NCBI GenBank assembly: GCA_007135085.1
Contig: SLJM01000118.1
Span: forward strand, 1 to 34,466
Source: Myxococcales bacterium
GTDB taxonomy: Bacteria; Myxococcota_A; Bradymonadia; Bradymonadales; Bradymonadaceae
Length of the DNA stretch: 34,466 nucleotides
Reading direction: 5' to 3'
In this document: in pieces, positions 8,257 through 16,719 of the stretch
Position numbering within the stretch: the first letter of the stretch is position 1
Layout of the letters: each line of letters opens with the position of its first letter
Position numbers and translations under genes: made by a program
The notes under the pieces: model-generated
Database searches by the model: none
What the model was told of the DNA's origin: nothing
Seen by the model: the letters and a program-made list of their open reading frames with translations, nothing else

Positions 8257-9222
8257 TTACCCGTGGTCATCGGAGGGAAGTGAGCTGGCATTTCGACGCC
8301 GTGAGGACTTTCGAGAGCGCTCTCGGCGGGCGCGAGGATGGGCAGCATCGTAAACCTCCATGAGCCTGTCAATCGACACATGGGTATATCGTTGGGTGGT
8401 CGATAAATTGCGATGGCCCAGAAGCTCTTGAATGCCCCGAAGGTCGGCGCCGGAGTCCAATAGATGGGTGGCATAGGAGTGGCGAAGCCCATGGGGGGTG
8501 ATCGATGTGTCGAGATCGCAGGCCTTGAGATGCTCTTTGAGCCGACGCCGCACGGAGCGGGCGCTTAAGCGATTGCCGCGATAGCTCAAAAATAAGGCCC
8601 CGGCCGGGGTATTTCCATCGACTAATTCGTGGCGGCGCGCCATATAGCGCACCACGGCGCGGGCGCTCTGTTTACCAAGAGGAACACGGCGCTCCTTATT
8701 GCCCTTGCCCACGGTCTGCACCCATCCCTGATCGACGTCGACGTCGCCGATATCGAGGGCCACCAGCTCCGAGACCCGCAGGCCGGCTCCATAGCCGACC
8801 TCCCAGATCGCCAGATCGCGAACGCCGAGCACGTCGTCTCCCACGTGGCGCTGCAAGAGCTGGAGGATCTGGTCGACCCCCAGAAAATTCTGCAGTGGTT
8901 GGCTGACCTTCGGCGTCGATAGAAGGGAAGCCGGATCGGCGTCGACGTGGCGCTTCTTGAACAAGAATTTCCAAAACGAACGCAGTGAAGAGATCTTTCG
9001 AGCCAGCGATGCGGCACCGTTGTCGTCGAAGCGGTCGGCCACAAAGCCCCGCAGATGTCTCAGGGTCAGCTCAGCGGGGTCGGGATCTTGGAGGTCATGG
9101 TGGTCGGCCAGAAAGTCGGCCAATTGGCCCAGGTCGGAGCGGTAGGCCCGCAGCGTCTCGTCGCTCGATCCCCGCTCGACGCGCAAATAGTCGATAAATT
9201 GGTCGATCCGTCGCGAGAGCAA
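8257..9222 (-). CDS. xerC: Tyrosine recombinase XerC/XerD-type
   Basis: Site-specific recombinase of 321 residues that resolves chromosome dimers. The N-terminal SAM-like core-binding domain (about 1-95) is followed by the catalytic domain with R149 (GAGLRVSEL), K173 (GKGNK), H244-x-x-R247 (HGLRHSYATHLL), H270 (LLGHRNL) and nucleophile Y279 (TQRYTH). A basic, Ser-rich tail of about 25 residues (ERSRKSSRRR) extends beyond the usual end. The start is TTG at 9222, supported by AAGAGG 8 bases upstream. Placement directly before hslVU matches the codV-clpQ-clpY unit of Firmicutes and similar xerC-hslVU clusters. XerC is favoured over XerD by context; sequence alone does not separate them. Confidence 0.92.
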   Translation of the reverse strand: MLSRRIDQFIDYLRVERGSSDETLRAYRSDLGQLADFLADHHDLQDPDPAELTLRHLRGFVADRFDDNGAASLARKISSLRSFWKFLFKKRHVDADPASLLSTPKVSQPLQNFLGVDQILQLLQRHVGDDVLGVRDLAIWEVGYGAGLRVSELVALDIGDVDVDQGWVQTVGKGNKERRVPLGKQSARAVVRYMARRHELVDGNTPAGALFLSYRGNRLSARSVRRRLKEHLKACDLDTSITPHGLRHSYATHLLDSGADLRGIQELLGHRNLSTTQRYTHVSIDRLMEVYDAAHPRARRERSRKSSRRRNASSLPSDDHG

Positions 9223-9281
9223 ATCCGTATCCTCTTATTTTTCGCCGCCTGATCTGTGGCCAGCCCCTCGTCGAGCCCACT

Positions 9282-11465
9282 TCAATTGGTGGCTCGCTCC
9301 ACTTTGTAGACGCCCTTGATCTTTTCGATATTTCGCATCGCCTTCTTCAACTGGTCCCGGTTATGAACGAGGACCTCGAAGGTGTTGACCGCGCGCCGAT
9401 CGTCGGTGGTCACACATTGGGCCTGGCTGATATTGACCCCCGCTTTGGTGAAGGACTGGCTGATATTGGCCAATAGGCCCGGCTTGTCGGTGCAATAGAC
9501 GCGAACGCTGACCGGACGGCGCGCCGAATCGGGCACCTCCGTATCATTGGCCCAGCGCACGTCGATCTGGCGCTCTTTTTCCAGGTGGCTCACCCGTGAG
9601 CACTCCCTGGTGTGGACTGACAGGCCGCGGCCGCGGGTGACGAAGCCGATAATATCGTCGCCGGGCACGGGATTGCAGCATTTTGCGTAGGTGACCATCA
9701 CGTCTTCGATGCCGTCGAGGACCACTCCTGTCCTTCCTCGGTCGACGATCTTATTCCAGATCTGGCCCAGCTTGCCGGCGCTTTCCTTTTTCTTCTTCTT
9801 CTCCGCCTCTTCGGCGTCGCTGTCGCCGTAGATCTTGTCGACGATGATATCGGCCTGGGCTTTGCCGTAGCCGATCTCGCCGAGCATTTCTTCCAGGGTC
9901 CCAAAGCGGCTCAACTCCAGCGCCTCGTCGAGCTTTCCAGAGCGCTCCCAGGCGCGGATATTGGTGTTGTATTGCTTGAGCTCTTTGTCCAGCAATTCCC
10001 GTCCCAACTGTCGGCTGCGCTCGCGCTGTTCGGTGCGCACCGTCTTCTGGATCTTGGTGCGGGCCCGTCCGGTCTTGACGAAGGAGAGCCAGTCCTTGTT
10101 GGGGCGCTGGTTCTTATGGGTCAAGATCTCGACGATATCGCCGTTTTGTAGCTGGGTTTTCAGGGGCACCATCTTGCCGTTGACCTTGGCCCCCGAGCAG
10201 TGGTGGCCCACCTCGGTGTGGATGGCGTAGGCGAAGTCGACGGTGGTGGCCCCCGAGGGAAAGCTCAAGACATCTCCCTGGGGGGTAAAGACGTAGACCT
10301 CGTCGTGGAAGAGGTCGATCTTGACCGATTCCAAAAACTCCACCGGATCTTCGTGATCCTGGTGCTCTTCCATCAGACGGTGGAGCCAGGCAAATTTCTC
10401 GTCGTCCCGATCGGGGACGGCCTTGCCCTCTTTGTACAGCCAGTGGGCGGCGATACCCTCTTCGGCCACCTTATGCATGGCCTGGGTGCGGATCTGGATC
10501 TCGATGCGCTCCTGATAGGGACCGATCACGGAGGTGTGCAGCGATTGATAGCCGTTGGGCTTGGAGATGGCGATATAGTCCTTAAATCGCCCCGGAATGG
10601 GCTTCCACAAATTGTGGACCAGCCCGAGGGCCTCATAGCATTGAGCCCGCTCGTCGACGATAATTCGAAAGGCCAACACGTCGAAGACCTGCTCGAATTC
10701 GATCTGCTGGTGGCGCATCTTGCGATAGATGCTCCAGAAATTCTTGGGCCGGCCGTAGATCTCGGCCACGATTTTATGCTCCCGCAGCAGATCGTCGAGG
10801 ATGCTGATGACCTTGCGAATAAAGCTCTGGCGCTGTCTCTTTTTGGAGGCCACCTTTTCGGCGATCTCGTAATAGGCCTCGGGAAAGAGGTATCGAAACG
10901 ACAGATCTTCGAGTTCGGTCTTGACCCAGTGCAACCCCAGCCGGTGGGCCAGGGGAGCATAGATGTCCATCGTCTCCTGAGCTTTGCGCTCCTGGCCTGA
11001 GGACGACATATATTTGAGGGTGCGCATATTGTGGAGGCGGTCGGCGAGCTTGACCAGGATGACCCGCAGATCGCGGGACATAGCGATGATCATCTTGCGG
11101 ATATTCTCGGCCTGGGCTTCCTGGCGAGTATTGAACTCGAATTTCGATAATTTGGTCACCCCGTCGACCAGAAAAGCGACGTCATCGCCAAAGCGAATGC
11201 GCAAGTCCTCGACGGTGGTCTCCGTATCCTCCACGGTGTCGTGGAGTAGCCCCGCCACCAGACTGGCCACGTCCAGGCGCAGATCGGCAATGATGTCCAT
11301 CACCTCCAGGGGATGGGTCAGATAGGGCTCCCCGCTTTTGCGGGTTTGCCCCTCGTGCATACGCCGGGCGTACTCGTAGGCATCCCGAAGTTGGGGAATG
11401 TTGGGGTCCGGGTGGTAACTGCGGACCTTCTTGACGATCGATTCGAGGCGATTTTCCAGTTGCAT
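9282..11465 (-). CDS. rel: RelA/SpoT-family (p)ppGpp synthetase/hydrolase
   Basis: Stringent-response alarmone enzyme of 727 residues, the usual length for a long RSH protein. The HD hydrolase domain has YLTHPLEV and LLHDTVEDT (H75-D76), so hydrolase is probably active. The synthetase domain has YGRPKNFWSIYRKM, RIIVDERAQCYEALG and DYIAISKPNGYQSLHTSV. TGS (VYVFTPQGDVLSFPSGATTVDFAY), helical, zinc-finger-like (TYAKCCNPVPGDDIIGFVTRGRG) and ACT domains follow, ending at VYKVERATN. Both active sites look intact, indicating a bifunctional Rel/SpoT type rather than synthetase-only RelA. ATG at 11465 follows GAGGAG at a rather long spacing of about 12 bases. A Lys run (EKKKKKES) sits in the helical linker. 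Confidence 0.95.
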   Translation of the reverse strand: MQLENRLESIVKKVRSYHPDPNIPQLRDAYEYARRMHEGQTRKSGEPYLTHPLEVMDIIADLRLDVASLVAGLLHDTVEDTETTVEDLRIRFGDDVAFLVDGVTKLSKFEFNTRQEAQAENIRKMIIAMSRDLRVILVKLADRLHNMRTLKYMSSSGQERKAQETMDIYAPLAHRLGLHWVKTELEDLSFRYLFPEAYYEIAEKVASKKRQRQSFIRKVISILDDLLREHKIVAEIYGRPKNFWSIYRKMRHQQIEFEQVFDVLAFRIIVDERAQCYEALGLVHNLWKPIPGRFKDYIAISKPNGYQSLHTSVIGPYQERIEIQIRTQAMHKVAEEGIAAHWLYKEGKAVPDRDDEKFAWLHRLMEEHQDHEDPVEFLESVKIDLFHDEVYVFTPQGDVLSFPSGATTVDFAYAIHTEVGHHCSGAKVNGKMVPLKTQLQNGDIVEILTHKNQRPNKDWLSFVKTGRARTKIQKTVRTEQRERSRQLGRELLDKELKQYNTNIRAWERSGKLDEALELSRFGTLEEMLGEIGYGKAQADIIVDKIYGDSDAEEAEKKKKKESAGKLGQIWNKIVDRGRTGVVLDGIEDVMVTYAKCCNPVPGDDIIGFVTRGRGLSVHTRECSRVSHLEKERQIDVRWANDTEVPDSARRPVSVRVYCTDKPGLLANISQSFTKAGVNISQAQCVTTDDRRAVNTFEVLVHNRDQLKKAMRNIEKIKGVYKVERATN

Positions 11466-11572
11466 CAGGTCGGGAACTCCTCAGCCCTCGGAATTTGGCG
11501 CCACTGTCATACATACAAAACATGTGGCAGGCCCAAAACATTCTGCGACCCATAGAGTAACGCACTCAGGCA

Positions 11573-11603
11573 CGCTCGACTAGAGCGCTTCGCCTGTCGA
11601 GCG
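11573..11603 (-). terminator. Stem-loop just after the SDR reductase gene
   Basis: CGCTCGAC (11573-11580) and GTCGAGCG (11596-11603) form a perfect 8-bp stem with a 15-base loop, three bases past the stop codon of the minus-strand reductase gene. No T-tract follows, so it is a weak intrinsic terminator or an RNA-stabilising hairpin. It separates that gene from the rel promoter region. Confidence 0.4.
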
Positions 11604-11606
11604 GGC

Positions 11607-12719
11607 CTATCCCATTATTTCGACGCCCAGGGGCATCTCGAGTTCGAGATCGGAGATCTGGATATATTCGATGAGCTTGTCCACGTAGGAGGGGAGGGGA
11701 GGACAGAGGTTGCGGCCGTCCAGGGCCTCCAGGGTGTTCATGGAGTTATAGATGGTGAGCTGGTTGAAATCGTCCATGAACTGACGGGGGTTGCGGGTAA
11801 AGCGCTCCAGGTAGGGAAATTTCATGACCAGCCGGGTCAGGCGGTAGGGCAGAAGTCCCACCGGAGCTCGCCGTCCGGCCCGCTGGGCGACCAATTCGAA
11901 GACGCTCCGTGCCGAGAGGGGATTGGGATCGCAGAGGTGGAAGGTGCGCGACGCCGTGTCGTCGCGCAGGCTGATGCGGTGCATGGCCTCGCAGACGAAG
12001 TCGATGGGAACCAGATTCAGCGGCTTATCTCCTTTGCCCGGCAGGGGAATGGGCAAAATGGAGGGCATATTGACGATGGCGTTGATCAAATAATAGGGCC
12101 CGGCCATGCGATCGATCTCGCCAGTATGGGAGTCGCCGACGATGATGCTGGGACGGAAGATGGAGATCGGCAGATGATGCATGGCCTCCCGCATAGCGCG
12201 CTCGGCCTCGAATTTTGATTCCTCGTAGGCGTTTCGGAAATTCTGCCCCTGAGCGAGCTCGTCCTCCATGATGACGCCCGTGCGATCACCGGCGACGAAG
12301 GCGGTGGAGAAGTGATTGAGGCGCACCAGGTTCTGCATCTCGTAGGCCGTGTCCAAGACGTTCTGGGCACCGGCGACGTTGACCTCGAAGGCCTCGGAGC
12401 GCTCCACGCCCAGAAACCAGATGCTGGCGATGTGATAGATGTCGGTCACCCGGGCGACCAGCTCCAGATATTCACGGCCGCTCAGGCCCAGGTCGAGGGC
12501 CACCACGTCGCCGCTGAGCAGATGAATACGATCCCGGGGTGCCTCCATATCGCGCAGTTGGCGATCGGCTTCATCGATATAATCGGGGCGGACCACCAGG
12601 CGGAGGGTAGCCTCCGGTTCATTTTCGATGATCGTGGCCACCAGCTTTCGGGCCACAAAAGAGGGAAAACCGGTGATCAAGATATCCCGATGGCGATCCT
12701 GCGAGTTGTGGTCACTCAT
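11607..12719 (-). CDS. Extended SDR / thioester-reductase-like NAD(P)-binding protein
   Basis: Probable NAD(P)-dependent oxidoreductase of 370 residues in the extended short-chain dehydrogenase superfamily, closest in pattern to the NAD-binding_4 (fatty acyl-CoA or thioester reductase) group. The N-terminal Rossmann motif is ILITGFPSFVARKLV, a variant of TGxTGFxG in which the last glycine is Ala. The acid after strand 3 is in LLSGDV. The catalytic pair is Y165 and K169 (NAYEESKFEAE), with an upstream Ser in HFSTAFVAG. FRPSIIVGDSHTGEID matches the family's substrate loop. No membrane segment is clear. Its start overlaps the coaE stop by 4 bp (ATGA), so the two are translationally coupled. A CoA-thioester substrate would fit the coupling but is unproven. 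Confidence 0.8.
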   Translation of the reverse strand: MSDHNSQDRHRDILITGFPSFVARKLVATIIENEPEATLRLVVRPDYIDEADRQLRDMEAPRDRIHLLSGDVVALDLGLSGREYLELVARVTDIYHIASIWFLGVERSEAFEVNVAGAQNVLDTAYEMQNLVRLNHFSTAFVAGDRTGVIMEDELAQGQNFRNAYEESKFEAERAMREAMHHLPISIFRPSIIVGDSHTGEIDRMAGPYYLINAIVNMPSILPIPLPGKGDKPLNLVPIDFVCEAMHRISLRDDTASRTFHLCDPNPLSARSVFELVAQRAGRRAPVGLLPYRLTRLVMKFPYLERFTRNPRQFMDDFNQLTIYNSMNTLEALDGRNLCPPLPSYVDKLIEYIQISDLELEMPLGVEIMG

Positions 12720-13372
12720 GAGTTTTCCCGTGGCTGGCTGGCCGTGCCGTGAGTTTCGATGAGGTCGTCGATGCGCTGCTTTAGCTGTTCAACCTGCTGC
12801 TTCGTATCTTCCAGGTCCCCGTCGTTGTCGATGACGAAATCGGCGGCCTGGAGTTTTTCGTCGAGCGCCATCTGGGCGTCGATACGCTGTTGGGCCTGCG
12901 CCTGGTCGAGATTGTCGCGGCGGCGAAGGCGCTCGTGCTGGGTCTGCTCAGAACAATGTACCACGATCAGGGAATCCAGGAAGCGATGGGTTCCGGTCTC
13001 CACCAGAAGGGCGGCGTCGTAGATCACCCATTGATGGCTTCGCTCAAATTCTTCGCGGGCCCGAGCAAACATCGCTTCGGCGATTCGCGGGTGGGTGATG
13101 GCGTTGAGCGTCGCCCTTGCCTGGTGGTCCTGGAATATTCGGTCGCCGAGCTTATTTCGGTCAAGGGTGCCGTCGTCGGCGATCACTTCATCGCCGAAGG
13201 TCTCAGCGATCTCTCGCAGAGCCGGTGTGCCGGGAGCCACGATCTCTCTGGCCAGTTGATCGGCGTCGATGACGGGGACCCCGGCATCGCGAAAGAATTG
13301 AGAGACCGTCGACTTGCCGGTGGCGATTCCCCCGGTCAGGCCGATGATGACTCCTGGTTGATTCGTTGACAC
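12716..13372 (-). CDS. coaE: Dephospho-CoA kinase
   Basis: Last step of coenzyme A synthesis: phosphorylation of the 3'-hydroxyl of dephospho-CoA with ATP. The P-loop is GLTGGIATGKS (11-21). Also visible are VIDADQLAREIVAPG, the helix with HPRIAEAMFAR, and the DAALLVETGTHRFLDSLIVV block, where GVPLLFE is the common form. The LRRRDNLDQAQAQQRIDAQM segment is the LID. It has 218 residues, about the usual length, with a Gln/Asp-rich C-terminal extension. The start is GTG at 13372. It overlaps the downstream SDR gene by 4 bp. Confidence 0.94.
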   Translation of the reverse strand: MSTNQPGVIIGLTGGIATGKSTVSQFFRDAGVPVIDADQLAREIVAPGTPALREIAETFGDEVIADDGTLDRNKLGDRIFQDHQARATLNAITHPRIAEAMFARAREEFERSHQWVIYDAALLVETGTHRFLDSLIVVHCSEQTQHERLRRRDNLDQAQAQQRIDAQMALDEKLQAADFVIDNDGDLEDTKQQVEQLKQRIDDLIETHGTASQPRENS

Positions 13373-13444
13373 CTGGCAGACCCTCGTATTAGTGATTCAC
13401 CGCAGCAATTGGTAGTTTTTCGGCATACCACCATCAGGGAACTC

Positions 13445-15841
13445 ATGCCAAGTCCACGCCGTTTATCGAGAGAGCGAAACCGCCGTCGCAGGTCCGATCG
13501 TTGGTGGATAAAAGCATTCAATTTACTGGGCACCCGCTGGTTTGGAGCAGTGGCCTGGCTATTGGCGGCCCTTCTCTGTCTGTCCATGGTCGTCATGGGG
13601 CCGGCCGGTTTATTCGGGGCCGACCTGTGGGACGTGCGCGCCGAGCCGGAAACGGCGCGGGGACTTGCGCTGGCCTTGATGGTCGGGCTGTGCGCTCTGG
13701 CCGCGATGTGGTGGAACCGTATCGACCACAATAGTGAGCCCGAAGGCGTTTTGGACAAGGAGGATATTCCGGCAGCTTCACCCTGGTGGGGGCGGTCGGC
13801 GGTGATCATGATGGTCGCCGGGGCGACGGTTTTGGCCGGGTTTTGGCTGGCCTCTCATCGCCATCTGCCGGCGGGCGAATTGCTCTTGCCCCTCGGCGAA
13901 TCGGTGGAGACCGTCACGGTCGCTCAGGGCGACCGTGACATCCAGGTGATGCTGCCCCTGCGAATGTCTCTGGTGGCCGCCGAATTCGGTCCGGAGCCAG
14001 CCGCGCAGGTTCGCTTTTTTCGGCCCCGACAGGACGACGTCGAACCCCGGCGGTTTGTACCCGGTCAGACCCTGGACGTGGAGGGGATGCGCTTTGCCTT
14101 TAGCGGGTTTGCCCCCGGACAATCGCGCCTCCGCGCCACTCTGGCCGACGAGCAGGGCCGCCAGCAGGTGGGCGGGGCGGGCGGTGCCATTCGATTCCAT
14201 GAGGACGGACCGATCTATCGAATCGTCGACATGACGGCCAATCATCTGGGCGTTTTCGCCCCCGGGGCCAGGGCCAGCGAGGCGAACGTGCAGCTTCTGG
14301 TGCTTGCCCGGAGCTATCCCCTCGAGGTGCTCGGCCCGGCTGTCAAATTGGCCGACGAGAGGGGACGAGAATTCTGGGTTTATCAGCGCGATCCCTTCGC
14401 TCAGGCCCAGGGGATCACCCTGGAGAAGGTCGAAGAGATCCCGGCGGCGGTGATGACCACCACGGAGGTGCGCCCGGTCTGGCCCTTTCCGCTGGGAATA
14501 TTGCTCCTGTTGATTGGCTGGGGTTTGTTCCTGATCGTCCCGGAGTGGACAACGCGGCGGGGGCAGGGACAATATCAATTGTGGAGTATCAACGCCGCGG
14601 AGTCCCTGGGGGGGGACGACAGGGCGCATGGGCCGCTGTGGAAGAAGCTCATCGCTGCCGCACTGGTGCTGCTGGGCCTGGGAGGTGCTGCTATTTCGGG
14701 CGCGTCGCCGGCGGCGTTGATCGCCATGGCCGCCGTCATCGCCCTGGGGGCCGTCGCCTTTGAAATCCGCCGGTTGAGTCCCGAGGTGCTGGCCGCGGCG
14801 GCGATTCCCCTGGGGGCTGTGCTGGGCGGATTCGTCGCCTTCGGCCCCGGCTGGGGTGGAGTAGCAGTGGATGCCCAGGCGGTACTCTGGGCGGCCATGG
14901 GCGGGGGCTGGTTGGCCATGGCGGCAGGGTTGGTAATCGCCGGGATTCGCGCCGAGCGTGGCCGTGGGGCGAAGACGGGCGGAGCCGTCACCGCCGGCCT
15001 GGCCGTCTGGGCGACCCTGGGCGGAGCAGTGGCCCTTCTGGCGACTCGGGGCCGTGTGGTAGGTGAATCCTTCGCGGTTCCCCTTCGCACCGGCGATCGG
15101 GCTTTGACGTGGTCGATCCCCGATCTGATCGCCACTTCGGAGTTAGAATTGGCAGCTGTGGCTCCTGCCGGCACCGTGGCCTTTATGGCTCTTGCGGCGG
15201 CCATGCTGGCGACCCTGGCCGTGGCCGGCCAGGTCTTTGGCAGTCTTCGCACCACTCTTTTCGGCTGGGGCGCCTCGGCGCTGGCGTCGACGTCGGCCCT
15301 GTTGACGTTGGTCGGCGTGGGCAGCGCAACGTTGCCAATGCCCGGGACCGGAGGGTACGAAGAAGCAGCACGGCAATGGCTGCGGGTTCGCGACCTTCCT
15401 ACCTGGCTCGTCGATCGGGGCGGCTTCAACGATCACGGTCCATTGAGCCTGGATATGGCGGCGATGGCCCCGGAGGTTCTGCTCTTGAGCAGCGCCGCTT
15501 TTCTGTCCGCTGCCTTCTTTGCGATCACCCTCGTCGGCCGCCGCGGTGACAGCGGGGCGGCGCCTCTGTCGCCGCTGGCCGGTCGCGATACCTATCTGCG
15601 GGCCCTGACGGTCGGGGTCGTCGCCTGGGCGGCGGGCCTGGGCTTGGCCTGGGTGCGTGTTGGCGCCGCGGGGCTGACCACTTACGGAGAATGGCTCGGG
15701 CTGGGGGCGATCTGTTTTGCCCTGGGCCTCCTCGTGCTTGGCTGGCGCCGGGGCCCCTCTTCCATCGAAGGGCTCGCCGGCACCTTTGGCCCGGCACTTT
15801 CCCTCGCTTTTCTCATCTGGGTCGGTGTATTGCTGTTCTAA
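13445..15841 (+). CDS. Large polytopic membrane protein, distantly ResB-like
   Basis: Integral membrane protein of 798 residues from ATG 13445, preceded by AGGGA at 5-7 bases; a TTG 36 bases upstream is a weaker alternative. A basic N-terminus (RRLSRERNRRRR) is followed by three membrane helices and an extracytoplasmic beta-rich region of roughly 210 residues containing IQVMLPLRMSLVAAEF and GREFWVYQRDPF. Some eleven or twelve further hydrophobic helices fill the C-terminal half, which is very Ala/Gly rich. The order of helices, beta domain and helix recalls ResB of cytochrome c maturation, and the C-terminal half could correspond to a degenerate CcsA-like part. The tryptophan-rich WWD haem motif is not seen, so the function is not assigned. 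engB follows by 44 bp. Confidence 0.75.
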   Translation: MPSPRRLSRERNRRRRSDRWWIKAFNLLGTRWFGAVAWLLAALLCLSMVVMGPAGLFGADLWDVRAEPETARGLALALMVGLCALAAMWWNRIDHNSEPEGVLDKEDIPAASPWWGRSAVIMMVAGATVLAGFWLASHRHLPAGELLLPLGESVETVTVAQGDRDIQVMLPLRMSLVAAEFGPEPAAQVRFFRPRQDDVEPRRFVPGQTLDVEGMRFAFSGFAPGQSRLRATLADEQGRQQVGGAGGAIRFHEDGPIYRIVDMTANHLGVFAPGARASEANVQLLVLARSYPLEVLGPAVKLADERGREFWVYQRDPFAQAQGITLEKVEEIPAAVMTTTEVRPVWPFPLGILLLLIGWGLFLIVPEWTTRRGQGQYQLWSINAAESLGGDDRAHGPLWKKLIAAALVLLGLGGAAISGASPAALIAMAAVIALGAVAFEIRRLSPEVLAAAAIPLGAVLGGFVAFGPGWGGVAVDAQAVLWAAMGGGWLAMAAGLVIAGIRAERGRGAKTGGAVTAGLAVWATLGGAVALLATRGRVVGESFAVPLRTGDRALTWSIPDLIATSELELAAVAPAGTVAFMALAAAMLATLAVAGQVFGSLRTTLFGWGASALASTSALLTLVGVGSATLPMPGTGGYEEAARQWLRVRDLPTWLVDRGGFNDHGPLSLDMAAMAPEVLLLSSAAFLSAAFFAITLVGRRGDSGAAPLSPLAGRDTYLRALTVGVVAWAAGLGLAWVRVGAAGLTTYGEWLGLGAICFALGLLVLGWRRGPSSIEGLAGTFGPALSLAFLIWVGVLLF

Positions 15842-15885
15842 GTGCTGGCCCCCCAATCGAATTGACTCAATCCTGGAGAGAATAA

Positions 15886-16476
15886 ATGGCCTGGCAGGTA
15901 AAAACAGCAGATTTCGTCACCAGCGCCACCGGGCCCGAGGGCTTTCCCGAAGGGGATCGGCCGGAGATCGCCTTTGGTGGGCGCAGCAACGTGGGCAAAT
16001 CGAGCCTGATCAATACTCTGGTGGGCCGCAAAAAACTGGTTAAAACCAGTAAGCGACCGGGGCGTACGCAGCTCATCAATTTCTTCAATATCAACGACAA
16101 ACTCTACGCCGTCGACCTGCCGGGCTATGGATTTGCCAAGGTGCCCAAAGAGGTCAAAGATGCCTGGGGGCCGATGATCGAGGGTTATCTGAGCAATCGA
16201 CCCAGCCTGCGAGCGCTGGTGGTGGTCATGGACCTTCGCCGCGGGGTTCAGGAAGACGATTGGGAGCTCATTATGGCCGCTCCCCATTTCGGTATCCAGC
16301 CGGTGATGGTCTTTACAAAGGCCGATAAATTCAAAAAGAACGCCCGCGAGCAGAGGCGGCGGGAGCTGGCAAAAGATATTGAGGCCAATCCTGGGGACCT
16401 GATCTTGTTTTCGAGCACCACGGGACTCGGTCGCGATGAGTTGTGGAAGCGATTGCTCTATCTTGCGGGATTATAG
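15886..16476 (+). CDS. engB: Ribosome biogenesis GTP-binding protein EngB (YihA/YsxC)
   Basis: Small GTPase of 196 residues needed for late assembly of the large ribosomal subunit. Motifs: P-loop GRSNVGKSS (32-40), G2 with KRPGRTQLINFF (57-67), G3 DLPGYG (77-82), G4 TKADK (144-148) and G5-like SSTTGLG. The family signature YGFAKVPKEVKDAWGPMIEGYL is present. ATG 15886 has GGAGAG at a spacing of about 6 bases. It is probably co-transcribed with the upstream membrane protein gene. Confidence 0.95.
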   Translation: MAWQVKTADFVTSATGPEGFPEGDRPEIAFGGRSNVGKSSLINTLVGRKKLVKTSKRPGRTQLINFFNINDKLYAVDLPGYGFAKVPKEVKDAWGPMIEGYLSNRPSLRALVVVMDLRRGVQEDDWELIMAAPHFGIQPVMVFTKADKFKKNAREQRRRELAKDIEANPGDLILFSSTTGLGRDELWKRLLYLAGL

Positions 16477-16719
16477 GTGCTGGAGCGCCTTTGAGCGGTG
16501 ATGGGCTGCATCGGAGTAAAAAAAGTTGGGGTTAAGTGGTTGATCCATCGCAGGTTAGATTGTATGGCATGGCCCGTCGTCGTCCCCCCTTGGTCCAGAC
16601 TCGTCATGAAACTTCGTCGTGAGGCAAATTCAGCGCCGAGAGGTCAGTGGGATGGGAGCCAAAGCGCTGAAGAGCTGAAGGGCAGGTAACATGGCGAATC
16701 AGGGCTGCATATCCAGCCG

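Noticed and set aside
14575-15856. Minus-strand open frames opposite the large membrane protein gene
   Set aside because: Pro/Arg/Ala-rich composition typical of antisense frames in GC-rich genes; the plus strand reads a coherent membrane protein.
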